NCBI RefSeq assembly: GCF_900291475.1
Contig: NZ_OLMM01000004.1
Location: 386,029 to 428,116 of the forward strand
Origin: Acidaminococcus hominis
GTDB lineage: Bacteria > Bacillota > Negativicutes > Acidaminococcales > Acidaminococcaceae
Length of the DNA stretch: 42,088 bases
Direction: 5' to 3'
Below the pieces are notes generated by a model, which saw only the letters and a list, made by a program, of their open reading frames with translations, did no database searches and was not told the origin of the DNA. A program made the translations under genes and the position numbers. Shown here one piece after another: positions 39,412 through 42,088 of this stretch; position 1 is the stretch's first letter; each line of letters begins with the position of its first letter.

Positions 39412-40716
39412 TTACCCCAAAATCATAGCACCAATCATGCCGCCGATAAACAGGGTGACATCGAAGAAAATGAAGGTGGGTACGCAGGTATCCCAAATGT
39501 GGTTGTGCTGTCCGTCGGCGTTCAGACCGGAAGTAGGTCCCAAAGTAGAGTCGGAAGCAGGAGAACCAGCATCACCCAAGGCAGCAGCAATACCGATCAG
39601 CAGAATGATGGACGGAGTGCTGAAGCCCAGTTGGTAGCCCATGGGAATGTAAATGGAAGCCACAACAGGAATGGTCCCGAAGGAAGTACCAATACCCATG
39701 GTGATCAACAGGCCTACAGCCAGCATCAGGAAAGCCCCGCTGAATTTGGTGTTGATAACGGTGGTAGTGGCAGCTACCAGGGATTCTACCGAGTGGGTTT
39801 CCCGCAGTACATTGGCGTAGCCGGCTGCAATCAGCATAACGAAGGCAATGAAGCCCATCATGGCAACGCCGCCGTTGATGATTTCATCCATGTCCTTCCA
39901 TTTGATGGAGCCGGTGACAATCATCACCAACAGGCCGCACATAGCGCCAATGGGCAGGGATTCAAAGTACAGCTGAGCTAGGAAAGCCGTTACGGCACCG
40001 GCCAGAGCTTTCCAGCATTCGGCGTTCATGGATACCTCTTCTGCGTGTTCGTCCATGCCGGTAATGGGCAGGTCCTCGTATTCCCGGTCACCGCTGTAGA
40101 AGAAGACGGCCAGTACCAGGCCTACCAGCATGGCAGCGCCGCCGATCCACATAACGGAAGAAATGTCACTGATGGTAACGGAAACGTTGTTGGCAACCAT
40201 CTGGTCCTTGATGATGGTCATGAACAAAAGACCAAAGCCTACGGGCAAGGATACGTACGGGGCTTTCAGACCAAAGGTCAGAGCACAGGCTACGGCACGT
40301 CTGTCCAGTTTCATGTGGTTCATAACCGTCAGCAGAGGCGGAATCAAAATAGGAATGAAGGCGATGTGTACAGGAATCAGGTTCTGGGAGAAGCAGGAAA
40401 CAAAGGCAATCAGGAAAACAAAGGCCATTTTCTTCGTTCCTACTACCTTGGTAATTTTCCGGGCTGCAATGTCAGCCAAGCCGGAGCGGCCAATGGCCAC
40501 AGCCAGGGAGCCCAACAGGATGTAACTGAGTGCGGTTTCCGAGTTGCCGCCCATACCAGAGATCAGGGTGCTGATGGTGGTGGTAAGGTTCATGCCGCCG
40601 GTCAGGCCAGCAATAACGGCTGCGACCAGGATTGCCAGCATCACGTTCATCTTCAGCAGGCACAGCACTGACATGATAATAACGGATACGACAATCGGGT
40701 TGGTTAAGATATCCAT
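39412..40716 (-). CDS. YuiF-like Na+/H+ antiporter-family transporter, putative histidine permease (copy 2)
   Basis: 434 residues from the ATG at 40714-40716, 12 bases after GGAG; a TTG at 40726-40728 directly abuts the site and is less likely. The protein differs from copy 1 (29400-30704) at roughly 26 of 434 positions, mostly conservative and clustered at the ends, while the DNA shows many additional silent changes. The duplication is therefore not recent. As the first gene before hutH it is the better candidate for the histidine importer. Confidence 0.86.
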   Translation of the reverse strand: MDILTNPIVVSVIIMSVLCLLKMNVMLAILVAAVIAGLTGGMNLTTTISTLISGMGGNSETALSYILLGSLAVAIGRSGLADIAARKITKVVGTKKMAFVFLIAFVSCFSQNLIPVHIAFIPILIPPLLTVMNHMKLDRRAVACALTFGLKAPYVSLPVGFGLLFMTIIKDQMVANNVSVTISDISSVMWIGGAAMLVGLVLAVFFYSGDREYEDLPITGMDEHAEEVSMNAECWKALAGAVTAFLAQLYFESLPIGAMCGLLVMIVTGSIKWKDMDEIINGGVAMMGFIAFVMLIAAGYANVLRETHSVESLVAATTTVINTKFSGAFLMLAVGLLITMGIGTSFGTIPVVASIYIPMGYQLGFSTPSIILLIGIAAALGDAGSPASDSTLGPTSGLNADGQHNHIWDTCVPTFIFFDVTLFIGGMIGAMILG

Positions 40717-40784
40717 AACAATGATCAACTCCTTTTCAATATGTGATTTTCTTTGCGCCTGTACAAATCCTTTTCGCTATCCAT

Positions 40785-40814
40785 TGTATGGGCTGTCAGT
40801 CAGAGAATGGTCAA
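40785..40814 (-). promoter_or_regulatory. Candidate promoter of the yuiF copy 2-hutH transcript
   Basis: TTGACC (40809-40814), 18 bases, CATACA (40785-40790) on the minus strand; TACAAT is also possible at a longer spacing. The IS30 end lies only about 55 bases upstream. Confidence 0.35.
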
Positions 40815-40870
40815 AATCAGAGAAACGGCAAAATTCTTTTTATTGAAACTAGTACCAATAAAAAAACATC

Positions 40871-40900
40871 GGTCAGTTGTAAAATGAACTTGAACAGTTA
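40871..40900 (+). repeat. Left terminal inverted repeat of the IS30 element
   Basis: Starts GGTCAGTTGTAAAATGAAC and matches the reverse complement of 42059-42088 at 22 of 30 positions, including the uninterrupted TTGAACA block. Confidence 0.65.
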
Positions 40901-40978
40901 ATCAAAAAATAAAAATCCATAGTGAAGCCTCATGCTAAAATGGTTTTGCGAGAAATCATCAACAAAGGAGCAATCACG

Positions 40979-42055
40979 ATGGATCACATCCATTCTAACA
41001 CAATGGAGGACGTACGTATCCCCGGCCGCCATCTTTCTTTGGAAGAACGTGGTATGATTCAAGCTCTGCATCGTCAAGGGCTTTCCCTTCGCAACATTGC
41101 TGCTGCAGTAGGATGTGCTCATACGACTGTTTTCTATGAGCTTCGGCGTGGAACGCCGGAACGAAAAAGCAAGCACGGTCGTGCCCCACAGTATATGGCA
41201 AAGCGCGGTCAGAAGGCATACGCAAAGAATCGCAAGAACTCCAGGAAGACTTGCAAAATCGATCATGACGACTGCGAATCGTTCATCCAATGGATGGTAG
41301 AACAAGTCCGCCAGGAACGTTGGTCACTGGATGCCTGCGTTGGCTATGCTAGGCGGAACAAGCTATTTACGCCGGAACAGATTCCCTGTACCAAGACGCT
41401 TTACAACATGCTTTGGGCTAATAAGCTTCCGCTGTCGCTCTTCGAAGTCCCGCGAGCCTTAAAGCATAAACACCGTCGGAAATGGGTACGTAAGAACAAG
41501 CGTATGAAGGGTCGCTCCATTGAGGAACGTCCTGCCGTCGTCAATGAAGGTACCGAAATTGGCCACTGGGAAGTGGACACGGTCGTTGGTCAGCGTGCAG
41601 GCCGTGAGGCAGTAGTCTTCACTGCTGTTGAAAAGGTTACGCGCAACTACATCGCCATCCGCATTCCTGGACGTACCTGTGCCGGCGTTGAATCCGCTCT
41701 TGCACAGTTGCAGGAGCTATATGGCGCAGAGCGCTTCAGCCAGATTTTTAAGACGATGACGGCCGATAACGGTCCTGAGTTTGAGAACTTGTCACAGTTC
41801 GAGAGTCTCGGCACCAAGATGTACTTTACACATTCGTACAGCTCGTGGGAACGGGCTCAAAACGAACGCCACAATGGCTTGCTGAGGGATTTCATCCCAA
41901 AGGGCATGTCCGTAGAGCGGTTCTCTGATGAGGATATCCTGAACATGGCAGATACGCTGAACCAGCGCCCACGTCGTGTTTTGGGCTACCATACGCCGTC
42001 AGAGCTATTTGATGCATTCCTCGATGAAGTTTATGCTATTGAGTGTGTTTCTTGA
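40979..42055 (+). CDS. IS30-family transposase
   Basis: 358 residues from the ATG at 40979-40981 (AGGAG eight bases upstream); the frame from 40922 lacks a site. An N-terminal helix-turn-helix (LSLEERGMIQALHRQGLSLR, then GCAHTTVFYELRRG) and a DDE catalytic core with Asp in GHWEVDTVVGQ, Asp in TADNGPEF and Glu in ERHNGLLRDFIPKG. All catalytic residues are present and there is no frameshift, so the element may be active. It is the only gene on the plus strand. Confidence 0.95.
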   Translation: MDHIHSNTMEDVRIPGRHLSLEERGMIQALHRQGLSLRNIAAAVGCAHTTVFYELRRGTPERKSKHGRAPQYMAKRGQKAYAKNRKNSRKTCKIDHDDCESFIQWMVEQVRQERWSLDACVGYARRNKLFTPEQIPCTKTLYNMLWANKLPLSLFEVPRALKHKHRRKWVRKNKRMKGRSIEERPAVVNEGTEIGHWEVDTVVGQRAGREAVVFTAVEKVTRNYIAIRIPGRTCAGVESALAQLQELYGAERFSQIFKTMTADNGPEFENLSQFESLGTKMYFTHSYSSWERAQNERHNGLLRDFIPKGMSVERFSDEDILNMADTLNQRPRRVLGYHTPSELFDAFLDEVYAIECVS

Positions 42056-42058
42056 TTA

Positions 42059-42088
42059 TAGTTGTTCAAATTCAACTTGCAATTTACC
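42059..42088 (+). repeat. Right terminal inverted repeat of the IS30 element
   Basis: The last 30 bases of the window, starting 3 bases after the transposase stop codon. Pairs with 40871-40900; may extend past the edge. Confidence 0.6.

Larger units (their letters stand above)
40871..42088 (+). mobile_element. IS30-family insertion sequence
   Basis: Defined by a left inverted repeat at 40871-40900, the transposase gene and a right inverted repeat ending at or just beyond the window end. The ends match at 22 of 30 positions. It is inserted upstream of the yuiF-hutH transcript and pointed away from it. Exact ends and the target duplication cannot be seen. Confidence 0.75.

Noticed and set aside
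1-42088. The two edge mobile elements forming a composite transposon around the catabolic genes
   Set aside because: They appear to be of different families, and the stretch between them includes core genes such as mreB, rodA and cca.

Overview
This window looks like a chromosomal segment of an Acidaminococcus (Negativicutes, anaerobic amino-acid fermenter). The gene order gctA-gctB-gcdA-hgdC-hgdA-hgdB, plus a separate gcdD-gcdC-gcdB operon behind an mmdA-like gene, is the arrangement described for Acidaminococcus fermentans. Key residues match that species (GctB Glu54, HgdC Cys127 and Cys166, GcdB Cys243). As far as I remember the A. fermentans proteins, the sequences here are close but not identical, so I favour a sister species such as A. 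intestini; this is from memory, not from a search. All recognised genes lie on the minus strand except an IS30 transposase at the right edge.

Layout from left to right. 1-64: the first 21 codons of a gene running off the edge, possibly an IS3-type transposase OrfA. 172-7400: the hydroxyglutarate operon with its terminator and promoter. It encodes CoA activation of 2-hydroxyglutarate, radical dehydration to glutaconyl-CoA, and the carboxyltransferase subunit of the Na+-pumping decarboxylase. 7569-20996: a tight run of 14 housekeeping genes, transcribed as hypothetical, RseC-like, DUF4321, maf, radC, mreB, mreC, mreD, mrdA, rodA, two radical-SAM-related genes, rng and cca. 21179-25255: gcdB, gcdC and gcdD (membrane and biotin subunits of the decarboxylase), a 39-codon gene copying only the membrane anchor of GcdD, and an mmdA-like carboxyltransferase gene. 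25278-26922: a CoA-transferase gene with its promoter. 26970-29087: a three-gene module of an H-cluster-domain iron-sulfur protein, a small GHKL ATPase and a DRTGG protein. 29352-40716: a histidine utilisation region with hutH, hutU, hutI and a 1009-residue BTAD/AAA/TPR regulator, bracketed by two nearly identical YuiF-type transporter genes. 40871-42088: an IS30-family element whose right inverted repeat reaches the window end.

How the genes work together. Histidine is deaminated by HutH and processed by HutU and HutI to formiminoglutamate, the precursor of glutamate. Glutamate, through 2-oxoglutarate and 2-hydroxyglutarate, feeds GctAB, HgdCAB and GcdABCD to give crotonyl-CoA while exporting Na+. 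Glutamate dehydrogenase, hydroxyglutarate dehydrogenase and the formiminoglutamate-cleaving enzyme are not in the window. The most notable items are the anchor-only 39-residue GcdD paralogue, the possible second decarboxylation branch (CoA-transferase plus MmdA using the same pump), the H-cluster sensor-like module, and an unusual SARP/BTAD-type candidate regulator in a hut locus. No CRISPR array, tRNA or rRNA gene was seen.
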